DNA of 64,000 nt from Rebecca billardiae RCC1528 (Eukaryota > Haptophyta), in contig OZ251224.1 in the NCBI GenBank assembly GCA_965240325.2, positions 62,001-126,000 of the forward strand. The letters are read 5' to 3'. A program made the translations under genes and the position numbers. Below are positions 20,476 through 30,855 of this stretch, in pieces (the first letter of the stretch is position 1; every line of letters begins with the position of its first letter). The notes below the pieces were generated by a model. That model saw nothing but the letters and a program-made list of their open reading frames with translations. It was not told the origin of the DNA and searched no databases.

Positions 20476-21275
20476 CGAGTGCTCCGACTCGGAGTCGGAG
20501 AGCTCCGGCTCGGACGGCGGCGTGGGCGGCTCTCGCGCGTCGCGGTGCGCGAGCAGCCGGTGCAGCAGCCCGCACGCCTCGAGCGAGTAGTGCGTGGGCG
20601 CGCCGTCCACCACGAGGATGTCGTCGCACCACGGGAACAGGTGCGGCCGCCGGATGTTGCCCGCGCCCTCGGAGAGCGAGATGTCGGCGTCCGAGTAGGC
20701 GCGCTCGAGCAGCGCGCGCCGCCGCGCGGGCGGCAGCGGCGCGCGATCGGGCGCGGGCGAGGACGAGGGCGTGGGCGCGCGCCGCGCCGCCGCGCCCGCG
20801 CCGCCCGCCGCCGCCTCCGCGCGCCGCCCTCGCCCGGCCGAGCGCCCCGACTCGTCGCTGGGCGGCGAGGGCGGCTGCAGCGCGGGCAGCATGGCTTCCC
20901 ACAGCCGCGCGGAGAGGCGCGCGCCGCCCTGCCGCGAGCCGTCGGCGGCGAGCGCGGCCGCGTGCGCGTGCGCCTCGGCCGCGGCCGGCGCGGCGCCGCC
21001 GAGCTCGGCGACGGCGTCGGCGACGAGCGACGCGCGCCGCGCCGCCGCGCGCCACTGCGCGAGCCCGCCGCCGCCGCCGCCGCCGCCGCGCTGCTCGGCG
21101 TCCGAGCGCGCGCCCCCCGCCAGCGCGAGGGCCGAGGGCGGCGCGGCGCGCCGGTGCGCGCGCTCGCGCGCCGCGCCCGCCGCGGCGACGACGGGCTCGG
21201 AGGTGATGCGCGAGAGCGGCGGCGGGCGGCGCGGCGGCGAGGCGGCGGCGGCGCGCGACGCCGCGCCGGGCGCGC

Positions 21276-21306
<31 letters not shown>

Positions 21307-22163
21307 TGGCGATGGCGAGGGCGAGGGCGAGCGCGCGCGCGCCGCGAGCAGCCGCGCGCGCAGCGGCGGCAGCGGCAGCAGCAGCAGGCAGCTCAGCAGC
21401 TGCGCGCCGTGCACGCAGCGCCAGCCGCGCGCGTGCGCGACGCGCAGCACCGCCGGCTGCAGCAGCGACGTCGCCCCGCCCGCCGCGCTGCACAGCCCCG
21501 CCAGCAGCCCGTAGAACTCGAACCCAAACGTGCATGCGAGGTAGCCGAACAGGTATGTGTACAGGCACGCGGTCTGCAGCAGGAAGAGGCAGTAGCCGCT
21601 CACCAGCCAGAGGGCGGCGGCGGGGGGCGGCGGGGCGAGGGGCGGGGCGGGGCCGAGCGCGCCGAGCGGCGCGGCGCGCTCGCCCATCCCCGCCGCGAGG
21701 CACGCCGCCGCCCCCGCCGCGCACGCCGCCATCGCCGCGTACAGGCAGTAGAAGCCCCCCCGGTCCGCCAGCGCGCCCACCGGCATGTTGACGAGGGCCG
21801 AGAGGGGCGAGGCGAGGATGAAGGCGCTCACGAGGGAGCGCGCGCGCGCGGCGTCGGAGAGCACGAGGGCCGCCTGCTCCGCGAGCGTGCCCGTGAGGAA
21901 CTGGAACCAGAACGAGCCTGCGCACGCGCCAGCCGGCCAGCGGCGGGATCGGGCGGCGGGCGGGGCGGCGAGCACGGCGCTGGGCCCACGGCCGCGCGCA
22001 CGCGCGGCCGCGCGCGCGCGGCGCGGCGGGGCGGCGCGCCCGCGTGCGCACGCACCCACGCAGAAGAAGAGCGCCGTCTCGGCCAGCTGCGGGGAGAGCA
22101 GCTGCGCCCGCAGGGGCGCGCCCACCAGGCAGCCCTCGTCCAGCCCCAGCAGGAAGCACACGC

Positions 22164-22194
<31 letters not shown>

Positions 22195-23517
22195 ACCGCC
22201 GCCACCTACTCCCTTGGTGCGAGCGCCCGCCGCTGCGGGCGAGCGCGCGGGGCCGGCGGCGGCGGCGGCGGGTGGCGGCGTGGCGTGCGGGAGCAGCGGC
22301 GCGAGCAGCTCGGCGCGATCCACGCCCAGCAGCGCAGAGCGCGCGCGCTGCCGCCGGCCGTGGCTGCCGCTCCCGCCGTCGCCGGCCGGCGGCGGCGGCG
22401 GCGGCGACGGCGCACCGGCCGCGCGCCGCGCTTGGGCGTGCGCATGAGCGGAGCGCGCGCCCACAGCGCCGACGCCACCGGGCGCGGCGCGCGTCGCGCC
22501 GTCGCGCGGCGCCGCGGTGCGCGCGCGCGCGCGGCGCTGCGAGTCGTCCGCGCGGCGGCGCGACTCCTCGCCGCGCCGCGCCCCCTGCCCCTGCGCCCTC
22601 CGCCCGCCGCCGGACGCGTCGCGCAGCGCGTGCCGCGCGCCCACGCGCTTGCGCCGCACAAACGCAAACGGGCGCGCGGTGCCGATCGTCACGTCGTGCC
22701 ACTGGACGAAGCCGGCGTGGTGCGCGCCGAGCGGGCCCGAGCGCAGCAGCGGCGACGCGTACAGCGCGGGCACGCACCGCACCGCGCCGCCGCCGCCGCC
22801 GCCGCCCGCCTCGGCCGCCTCGGCCGCCTCGGCCGCACGCAGCGGGTCGGGGGCGGCCGCGCCGGCGGGCGGCGAGGCGGGCGGCGCGGCGAGGTGCGAG
22901 GTGGGCTCGAAGGGCGCGTCGGGCATCATCGCCGCGCTCGCCAGCGCGCACGCCGCGGGCAGCACCGCGTACGCCGCCAGCCCGTCCAGCAGCGGCCAGC
23001 CGAGCGCGGCCGCGCCCGCGCGCGCGCCCTCGAACGCCACAAACGAGCCGCCGACGCACGCGGAGATGAGGGAGAGGGCGAGGCCGCGCGAGGCGGGGAA
23101 GAGGCTCGAGGTGTGGAACAGCGCGTTCTGGCACCCCGGCCCGCCCACGCCGATCAGCAGCAGCGCGCCCAGCGTGCAGCCGCGCACGCCGGCCGGCGCG
23201 CGCGCGGCGCCGGCCGCGCCAAACAGCGCAAAGCCCGCGGCGACGAGGGCGGTGCTGCCGACGGAGCAGGCGCGCGGGCCGCACGCGTCGAGCAGCGGCC
23301 CCGCGAGCATCGGCGCGAGCATGTTCGCCGAGGACGAGAGCACGAAGCAGAAGTGCAGGAAGTCGGCGTCGAGCGGCGCGTACTCGGCGCACAGCGCGGG
23401 CGCGAGCGCGGGCCAGCCGAAGAGCACGCCGGTGCACAGCGCGTTCTGCGCGCACGCCTGGAGGAGGAGCACGTGCCGCCGGGCGATGGCGCACCGCGCG
23501 CCGCCCGCGCCGCCCAT
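20419..23517 (-). CDS. SLC43-like major facilitator transporter
   Basis: Two exons (23517-22056, 21917-20419), 986 residues; the 138-nt phase-1 intron is in frame and stop-free. The first half has six membrane spans (LFGWPALAPAL, LHFCFVLSSSANMLAP, ACSVGSTALVAAGFALFG, TLGALLLIGVGGPGCQN, LALSLISACVGGSFVAF, YAVLPAACALASAAMM) and the loop-2 signature GPLLDACGPR. This pattern, especially FGWPAL and the GPR loop, resembles SLC43 amino-acid or nucleobase transporters. A long basic, Gly-rich central loop follows, then about six more spans starting ALFFCVGGSFWFQFLTGTLA. The ~330-residue tail is cytosolic and low-complexity, with an SP-dipeptide run near 21290 and an ordered piece (HLFPWCDDILVVDGAPTHYS). 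The last 18 codons and stop derive from the foldback element. Substrate is unknown. Confidence 0.75.
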
Positions 23518-23675
23518 CCGCGCCGCGCGCGGCTTGGTCGGCGCGCGTCCGTCTCAGTCCGCTCGGGGGCAGCCAGCGTGGCGCGCTTGTTTGCCGAACC
23601 CGCACAGCACAGGCCGCACACGGCTCACACGGCACACCGGTTGGCGCTTGGCGCCCAGCTCGCGGGGGCTCCGCG
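23518..23675. promoter_or_regulatory. Short shared 5' region of two divergent genes
   Basis: Only 158 bp separate the start codons of the transporter (-) and the GT47 gene (+), so both promoters or leaders must overlap here. No specific motif is defensible; the call rests on geometry alone. Confidence 0.45.
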
Positions 23676-23860
23676 ATGGAGGCGCCCGACGGCCCCGCGC
23701 CCCAGCGCCGCTCGCGCACGTGGCGCGTGGTCGCGACGGTGGGCGTGCTCACGGCGGTGGTGCTCGTGACGGCAGTGCAGCAGGGCATCGGCGCGTCCCG
23801 GCGCCTCGCGCCGCTCGTCGCGCCGAGCGCGGGCGCGAGCGCGAGCGCGCGCGCGGTCGC

Positions 23861-23903
<43 letters not shown>

Positions 23904-26727
23904 CGCGCCGCCGCCGCTCGGGACGAGGTCCGCGCGCCGACGCCGCGGGCGGCGGTGCCCGCGGTGTGTGCGCACGTGCTCGACGCGCAGGCGTGCGCCG
24001 CCTGGTACCGCGCTGCGCCCGCGCCCGGTCCGAGCGCGCGGCGCGCCGGCGGCGGCGCGCCGGTGCCGTGCGCGCGCGGCTGCCACGGCCGTGGCGTGTG
24101 CAACGCGCAGACGGGCGTGTGCGCGTGCCGCGCGGGCTGGCTCGCGCCGTCGTGCGCCGAGCGCTCCGTGCGCGCGTGCAACGGCCCCACCGACGGCCTC
24201 TGGGTCGCCTCGCACTGCGCGGGCGAGTGCGACGACGCCACCGGCTTCTGCTGGTGCCCCGGCCGGCTGAGGGAGCGGCCGTTACCCGACCACTGTCAGC
24301 CGAGGCACATGCCCGCGCTGGCGTACGCGGCGCTCGGGCTGCGCGCGGACCCGGGCTCGGCGGCGCTCTCGGCGCGGAACGGCTCCGTCCTGCGCGAGCC
24401 GCCCGCCGACCACGCCGAGCGCCGCGCCGCCGGCGCCGCGCTGCAGGCGGCGAGCGCGGCGCTCGAGGCGCAGCCGAGCGCGCGCGCGGCCGTGCTGCGC
24501 GCGTGGTGGTTCGGCCAGCGCGCGGACGCGCCGCGCGTGGCGGTGGACGCGGCGACGGGCGTGCCGCACGCGCTGCCGCGCGCGCCGCCCAACGCACCCG
24601 CCGCCGCGCGCGAGCCGCCGCCCGACACGCGCGCACTCGCCGAGCTCGGCGCCGCCGCCGCCGCGCGCGCCGCGGCCGGCGCGGCCGGCGCGGCCGGCGC
24701 GGCCGGCGGCGGCGGCGGCGGCGGCGGCGCGGGGCCGCTGCTGGTGGCGCCCGACGCGCTGTACGCGCGGATCAGCGCGCGCGGCACGGTGCACACGGAC
24801 CGCCTGCTGCGCGCCGACGCGCCCGCCGTCCCGCAGCCCGACGACGCGCGCCTCGGCCCGAAGCAGCCGCGCGCGTGGTGCGAGGCGGCGCCCGCGCCGC
24901 CCGGCGCGCCCGCGCCGCCGCGCCCCGCGCCGTGCGGCTGCGTGTACGACGGGCTGCACGGCGCGCTGTGCGAGGAGCGGCACGAGGCGTTCTGCCTGAA
25001 CCAGTGCTCGGGCCACGGCGCGTGCGCCTCGCCGGGCGGCGCGCACTGCGAGTGCGACGAGGGCTACTTCGGCGTCGACTGCTCGCTCACCACCGAGACG
25101 GGCGCGGACGGCGCGCGCAGGGTCGTGCTGCACAGCGGACACGCGGCGCGCGCGGCCGGCGGCCTGGGCGCGCGCTCCGCCGCGGTGTACGTGTACGAGC
25201 TGCCCGAGGCGAGCACGCTGCTGCTGCAGCTGCGCGCGGACAAGCGCTCGTGCACGCACCGCCACTTTGACGAGCGCAACCGGGTGCGCGCGCGCGGGCG
25301 CGCGCGCGCGCCGTGGCGGCACGCCTCGCCCGGCGCGCGCGGCTCACAAGCGCGCCCGCGCGCGCGCGCTGTGCGTGCCGCGCCGCGCGCCGCGCCGCGC
25401 GCGCGCGCGCCAGTCCGTGTTCAACCCGGGCTACCCGTACTCGGTGGAGGTGGCGGTGCACGAGGCGCTGCTCGCGTCCGCGCACCGCGTGGCCGACCCC
25501 GCCCTCGCCTCGTGGTTCTACGCGCCGGTGTACGCCGCGTGCCTCATCCTGCCCGTGAACGACTACGTGGGCCCCGGGCCGTGGGCGAGCGGCTACCCGA
25601 TGCGGCCGGTGAGCGCGATGCGGCTGTTCGTGGACGCGCTCGCGCAGCTCAGGGCGCAGGGGCCGTGGTGGGACGCGTCGGGCGGGCGGGACCACGTCTT
25701 CCTCTTCGCGCACGACGAGGGTGGCTGCTGGGCCCCCGCCTCCATCGCCGCGCGCGCCACCCTGCTCTCGCACTGGGGGCGCACCGACCCCGCGCCCGAC
25801 TCCTCCTCGCGCTACATGGCGGACAACTGGCAGAGCGACCACGCCTCCGACACGCGCGCGCCGTCGGGCAGGCGGTGGGACTTCCCGGGCGGCTCGCGCG
25901 CGATGATCGGGCAGCACCCGTGCCACGTGCCGGGCAAGGACCTCGTCGTGCCCGTCTTCTCCGCGCCCGCGCACTGGCGAGACTCGCCGTGGCTGCGCGT
26001 GCGCGCGGCCGCGGACGCGGCGCGCGCGCGCGCGCCCGCGCCCAACCGCACGGCCGCCGCCGCCGCCGCGGCCGCGGCCGCGCTCGACGCCGAGCTCGCG
26101 CGGCCGCGCAAGCACTTTGTGTACTTCTCGGGCAACCTCGCGCTGCGCGAGCCCAAGAAGTACGCGCGCGGCGTGCGCCACCGGCTGTACGCCGCGTTCA
26201 ACGGCACGCCCGGCTGGACACTCGTGGGCTCGCGCGGCGCCCAGTACTCGTCCGACCTCGCAGACTCGGAGTTCTGCCTGGTGCCGCCCGGTGGGGACGG
26301 CTGGTCGTCGCGCGTGGACGACGCGGTGCGGCACGGCTGCATCCCCGTGATCATCATGGACGGCGTGCGCATGCCCTTCGAGGAGCAGCTCGACTACGCC
26401 GCGTTCAGCGTGCGCGTGCCAGAGGCGCACGTCGAGCGCACCGACGCGCGGCTGCGCGCGATCGGCGAGCGCACGCGCGCGCAGATGCGGCGCGCGATGG
26501 GCGCCGTGTGGACGCGCTTCACGTACGCGCGGCAGCTGCTCGACGACGACGCCTTCCTCGGCGCCACGGCGCGCCTGCCGCGCACGCACCGCGCCGAGCG
26601 GCCCCTGCCGTCGCTGCGCGCGATGATGGCCGAGCGCGACGGGCCGGACGGCGCGCCCACGCGCGCGGACGCGCTCGAGACGATCCTGATGGCGCTGCAC
26701 GCGCGCGCGCGCGCGCGGCGCTCGTAA
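23676..26727 (+). CDS. Exostosin-family (GT47) glycosyltransferase with EGF-like modules
   Basis: Exons 23676-25283 and 25414-26727 (130-nt intron, phase 0) give 973 residues. It is a type II membrane protein: a short basic cytosolic tail, then a signal anchor at about 17-36 (WRVVATVGVLTAVVLVTAVQ). Cys-rich EGF-like units lie at about 129-160 (CHGRGVCNAQTGVCACRAGW) and 437-470 (NQCSGHGACASPGGAHCECD), with a third Cys-rich stretch between. The exostosin domain starts near 504 (VYVYELPEAS) and crosses the intron (NPGYPYSVEVAVHEALLAS); it includes FYAPVYAACLI, HVFLFAHDEGGC, KHFVYFSGNLALRE and the nucleotide-sugar region SEFCLVPPGGDGWSSRVDDA and GCIPVIIMDGV. It would add a sugar in the Golgi to glycans or glycoproteins; donor and acceptor are not predictable from sequence. 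Confidence 0.88.
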
Positions 26728-26806
26728 GTTGTCGTACGTAATAATGATCGGCTACGCCGATCTTCGGGTAGTGAACAACGAAGTTGAGGGCGCACGGCCC
26801 TAGTGG

Positions 26807-28261
26807 CTAGTGCTCAGACTCAGAGTCACCGATCACGCAGCTTGTGAATGTGAGCAGCAGCCGCGGCTTGTGACGACACGGTCGGACGGTCGGACGGTGC
26901 CGGTGCGGCGGGGGCAGCGGCGGCGCGACGGCGTCGGCGGTGGCGCGCTCGCACAGCGTCCTGCAGCACGTTAAGCGCAGCGTGACTGCGTGTGCAGCAG
27001 CGCGCCGCTCAGCTCCCGCCGCTCCACGCCGCCGCAGCGGCGCGCGCGGCGCGCGCCCGCCTCGGCCGCGGCCGCGCCCGCCACCGTCCGTCGCGCCGCC
27101 GCCAGCTGCGCTGCAGCGTGACTGCGTGTGCAGCAGCGCGCCGCTCAGCTCCCGCCGCTCCACGCCGCCGCAGCGGCGCGCGCGGCGCGCGCCCGCCTCG
27201 GCCGCGGCCGCGCCCGCCACCGTCCGTCGCGCCGCCGCCAGCTGCGCTGCAGCGTGACTGCGTGTGCAGCAGCGCGCCGCTCAGCTCCCGCCGCTCCACG
27301 CCGCCGCAGCGGCGCGCGCGGCGCGCGCCCGCTTCGGCCGCGGCCGCGCCCGCCACCGTCCGTCGCGCCGCCGCCAGCTGCTGCGCCGTCGGTGACGGCG
27401 GCGGGTCGAGTGCGGAGAGGAGGTGGATGAGCCAGTGCAGCCCGGACTGCGTGACGTCCACGTCCACCACCGCGTCCTCCTTCGCCACCGCCATCTCCTC
27501 CGCCCGCCCCGCCCCCCAGCGGCGGTCCCACCACCCAGGCGGCGACCGGCCCGGCGCGCGCTGCGGGCGCCCGCGCGCCGCCGCTGCCGTCGGCGGCGGC
27601 GATCGCGGCGGCGAGCGGCGATCGCGGCAGCCCGTCGGGCGGCGGCGGCGGCGCGCCGCCGCCCTCCGCTCCGCCCTCCGACGCCGCCCTCCGACGCCGC
27701 CCTCCGACGCCGCCCTCCGACGCCGCCCTCCGACGCCGCCGCCTCCGATCCGCCCCGCCGCCGCCGGGCGACTGCGCTCGGATGACGAACCGGCTGGGCG
27801 GCAGCGACCAGCCGCGTGGGCAGCGACGCGACGCGCTCTCCGCCGCTGACGGAGGAGTTGACGGAGGTCGTGCGCGCGAGGTCGGCGGCGGTGTGCGCGG
27901 CGGCGCTGGGCGAGTGCGCCAGCCTCTCGGGCAGCACATGCCCCGCCGCGCGCCCGCCGCCGCCCAGGCTCCCGCGCTCGGCCTCGCGCCGCACCGCCGC
28001 GCGGTCCGAGTGCAGACGCCTGTCGACCGGATAGGTCAGATTTGCGACGCAGCCTGCGGAGAGGGTGGCGCATGCGGCGGGCTCGGCGGGGTCGAGCGCA
28101 CAGTGCGCGATCACCTCGAGCAGCAGCTGCGCCACCCCGTACGCGCGCAGCATCGGCGCGTCCGGTCGCATCACCCGTGCACTCCGGTCGCCAGCAAGCC
28201 GCGGAGCCGCGGCGGCGGCGGCACGCGGGCGGCCGCCGCCGGCGAGGGTGAGGACGGACAT
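26807..28261 (-). CDS. Possible multi-exon gene of unknown function, repeat-disrupted 3' end
   Basis: Two segments on this strand look coding. From the ATG at 28261 a frame encodes a helical stretch (MLRAYGVAQLLLEVIAHCAL, ATLSAGCVANLTY) that could be armadillo-like. Near 27430-27500 another frame encodes AVAKEDAVVDVDVTQSGLHW and LIHLLSALDPPPSPTAQQ. The frames differ by one, so an intron or indel must lie between, probably around the 13-bp repeats. The 3' part then enters a three-copy 136-bp repeat whose period changes the frame each time. If only one unit were present, the frame would end shortly after RRELSGALLHTQSRC. I cannot fix exon borders or name a function; composition makes false positives easy here. 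Confidence 0.3.
26978..27385. repeat. 136-bp tandem repeat, three copies
   Basis: Copies start at CAGCGTGACTGCGTGTGCAG at 26978, 27114 and 27250. They are nearly identical; the third differs slightly near 27333 (CGCTTCGG instead of CGCCTCGG) and at its end. The period is not a multiple of three. Each unit contains a CG-rich self-complementary core (CCGCCGCAGCGGCGCGCG). Confidence 0.92.
27673..27737. repeat. 13-bp tandem repeat, five copies
   Basis: GCCCTCCGACGCC is repeated five times without change. If translated, it cycles through all three frames every 39 nt (13 residues), giving SEGG/RRRR-type peptides on the minus strand. Confidence 0.9.
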
Positions 28262-29857
28262 GCCATTCGGCGCACCTCCCTCGACTGCGCCGCCACCATC
28301 GCCCTCGCTCCCTTCAGCCGCCTCCCCCGACGCCTCCGCCTCCGCCTCCGCCGCACCGCCGCCGCACCCGCGGCACCTTGCCGTTGGATCGTCGTCACCG
28401 AGCCGTCACGCGCACCTTTCCGTGCCGATCATCATTGATCAGAGTCTGTCCAGGACAGCGTACACCCATTTGAATCAGAGAGCTCTTAAATATTGATCGC
28501 AGATAGAGCGCGGGAACGTCGATTCAAGCTACCCGCGCAATACCATATCGCGTCGCTGCCATCATTGTTGATGAGCGAATTCAGGCCTCATCAACAAATG
28601 ATCATATGGGTCGAGAGCGAGAATGTTCGCCTTCAGGCTATGTCGTTCATCTGAAATACAAGAATTGGATTGCCACCGAACCAAATGTTTGGTTCGCTTT
28701 ATGCAGAATCTCGTTTCAGTTGAATGGCGGGCGATCGTCTTTCGTTGAAACGGTGTTTTTGAAGCGCAGTTCTCTTAAGAGAAGAGGGATGCGTCTAATC
28801 TAAAACGCTGTTTTTCAGAAGCGCGTGAATCAAAGCTGACGACCCAACCTATCGTTTCTATGGTTGGCGAGCTGTTTCAGGCTCTTACAATTCAGGCATC
28901 TTACTATGACGGAATGTTCTAACACACGGCTGGTGTTATGTGCTATTCCACCCTGCATTCCCCTAAGTGTTACTATCGTTAAAATTAAGGGGCAGTACAA
29001 ACGCAATCATTGCGGCAGCGATATCCACTCATACGCGGTGGCCACCTACCGAAAAATCCCCAAAATCCTGCGCGCATCCTCTTTTTGATTTTGCGGAGCA
29101 CGTGCGCCGCCCCCCCCCCGGCTTTCGCTCACGCTCAGACCTTTCGGGGGGGGGGCGTGCGCCATAATTAAGCAGTAGTAGTGTAATCTATCGTCAAGTA
29201 TATATTGATTCATCATATCGTCGTAATTCGTATCGCCGGCGCCGCGTCGATCGAGTCGTGACTGTCAGACGTGTATCACTCGGTGAGCGTCCGCGACCGT
29301 GACAGCGCGTGACAAGCGTCGGTCGTCTTCCGAGCCTCGGTCAGACCGAGCCAGCCTGCAGTAGTACCGCCGCGCCTATATACTGAGTGATGCCGCCATG
29401 CTCACTCGCTATCACTCTCTGACTCTGTACTCACTAGCTACTCTCAGGCGGTCAGCGGAGCTGCGGTCGGGGAGCCCGCAGCACGGCCTCGGCTGAGACT
29501 CGTCATCCGACGGTCCCGCGTGGCGCGCCGGCCTGTCCGGCCTCCGTTCACCGTTGCCCGCCACTAGTCACTCGACTCGCGCCACTCGGGTCAGTCACTC
29601 GGGGCCACCGTGCACCGGGGACCATGACCATCCGGCGACAGTAGGCGACATTGCAGCGGATATGATGAGCGTCCGGCGATCGACTCTATTCGACTTATTC
29701 TATTACAAGTCGTCGTCGTCTCGGCGGTGAAGAGCGGCTGAGCGGATCGATGATCTCGGATAAATATGACTACTACTGACGACCGCCCGGTAACCGGCAC
29801 TGAGTCTGACCGTCACTCACGTCAGGACCGCCGCCACCGTGATCGTGCGAGTTGGCG
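28262..29857. other. Intergenic region, AT-richer than its surroundings
   Basis: From about 28430 the composition changes to moderate GC with many short stops. No frame longer than about 90 codons looks coding. A ten-base C run and a ten-base G run face each other at 29109-29155, flanked on both sides by CGTGCGCC. Nothing else is identifiable. Confidence 0.5.
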
Positions 29858-30380
29858 TCAGAAGGTCGAGCCCGGCACGAAGGTCATCTTGCAGCTTTGC
29901 AGCGATCTCACCTGCGGACAAAGAGAGGCGACATCCGCGCGTGGCGCCGCGCGCCGTCGGCGTCTCAGCCTCGCGCAGCGCGCGGCGGCGGGCGGTGCGC
30001 GCGCTGTGTGAGAGCGCCTACCATGTTGAGCGTGTCCTGGTACGGCAGGAAGCGCACGTCCGTGTCGTTGACGCAGATGAGCTGGTCGCCCACCTGCACG
30101 CCGGCCTTCTGAGCCTCGCTCTGGTCGTCCAGCTTCGAGACGATCATGCCCTCTCCGGACGGCAGCTGCGCACGCACGCGCGGTGGGGGGAAGGCACGGT
30201 TACGACCGGGGCCGGACGTGGAGCGGCGGCACGCGCGCGACGCATCGGTGCAGCGCAGCCCACCTGCTTGAAGTAGATGCCATAGCCGGTCTGCCCCTGC
30301 GTGATCCACACGTTGATCACGCCCGCTGGGAGCGGCGGTTTGTCCACAGGCGCGCTTGCCGCAGCAGGCGCGGTTGCCAT
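29858..30380 (-). CDS. Single-domain PDZ protein, 104 residues
   Basis: Three exons assembled by eye: 30380-30264, 30165-30022 and 29911-29858, with phase-0 GT-AG introns of 98 and 110 nt. The product starts MATAPAAASAPVDKPPLPAG and is almost entirely one PDZ domain. It has a first strand VINVWITQG, carboxylate-binding loop GYGIYF (the usual GLGF position), GEGMIVSKLDDQSEAQKAG, VQVGDQLICVNDTDV, the helix PYQDTLNMVRSL and the closing strand CKMTFVPG, with the stop four codons later. PDZ domains bind C-terminal peptides of partner proteins. Single-domain PDZ proteins of this size (such as animal TAX1BP3) act as competitive inhibitors of scaffold binding; that role here is inference. The join is convincing because all three exons complete one fold in frame. 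Confidence 0.82.
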
Positions 30381-30855
30381 GCTGGTTCGCGCTGTCCCTC
30401 TGGCCAACGCCGCCGCTCGCGAGTCAAGACAGTACTCAACTGTCTCAAGTCTTGACAGTGAGGTCCGGCTGGTATGCACAGACAGCACAGTGCCAGTCCG
30501 GCCTGACAGAATCTGAGCAGAACGATCCAACCCGCAACCGCCTCCGATTGGTCCAATGTCAATGGTCGTCAATGGGGACTACTGACTGCACATGAGTCCT
30601 GGTAGCCTTCGAAGAGTTTCAGAAGCTGCTGCTCCTTGCTGCTAGGATGATCAGATGTCGTCAGAGTCAGTAGGATCGTCGGAGCTGATCGACTTGGTAG
30701 TCGTTGTGCTCGAGATTTATTAATTCCGAACAGTACGTCATCGACGACTCGCGCGACGAGGCGCGGATATTTCCGATCCGCAGACAGAGCCTGCTGCTGC
30801 CGCGCCGGTCGAGCCCGTGCGAGCCCGGCACTCAGCGGCGGCCCGCCGGCCGGCC

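Noticed and set aside
26941-27385. GC-rich tandem units considered as structured RNA genes
   Set aside because: Copies are almost identical, so there is no covariation to support a fold, and a minisatellite explains them.
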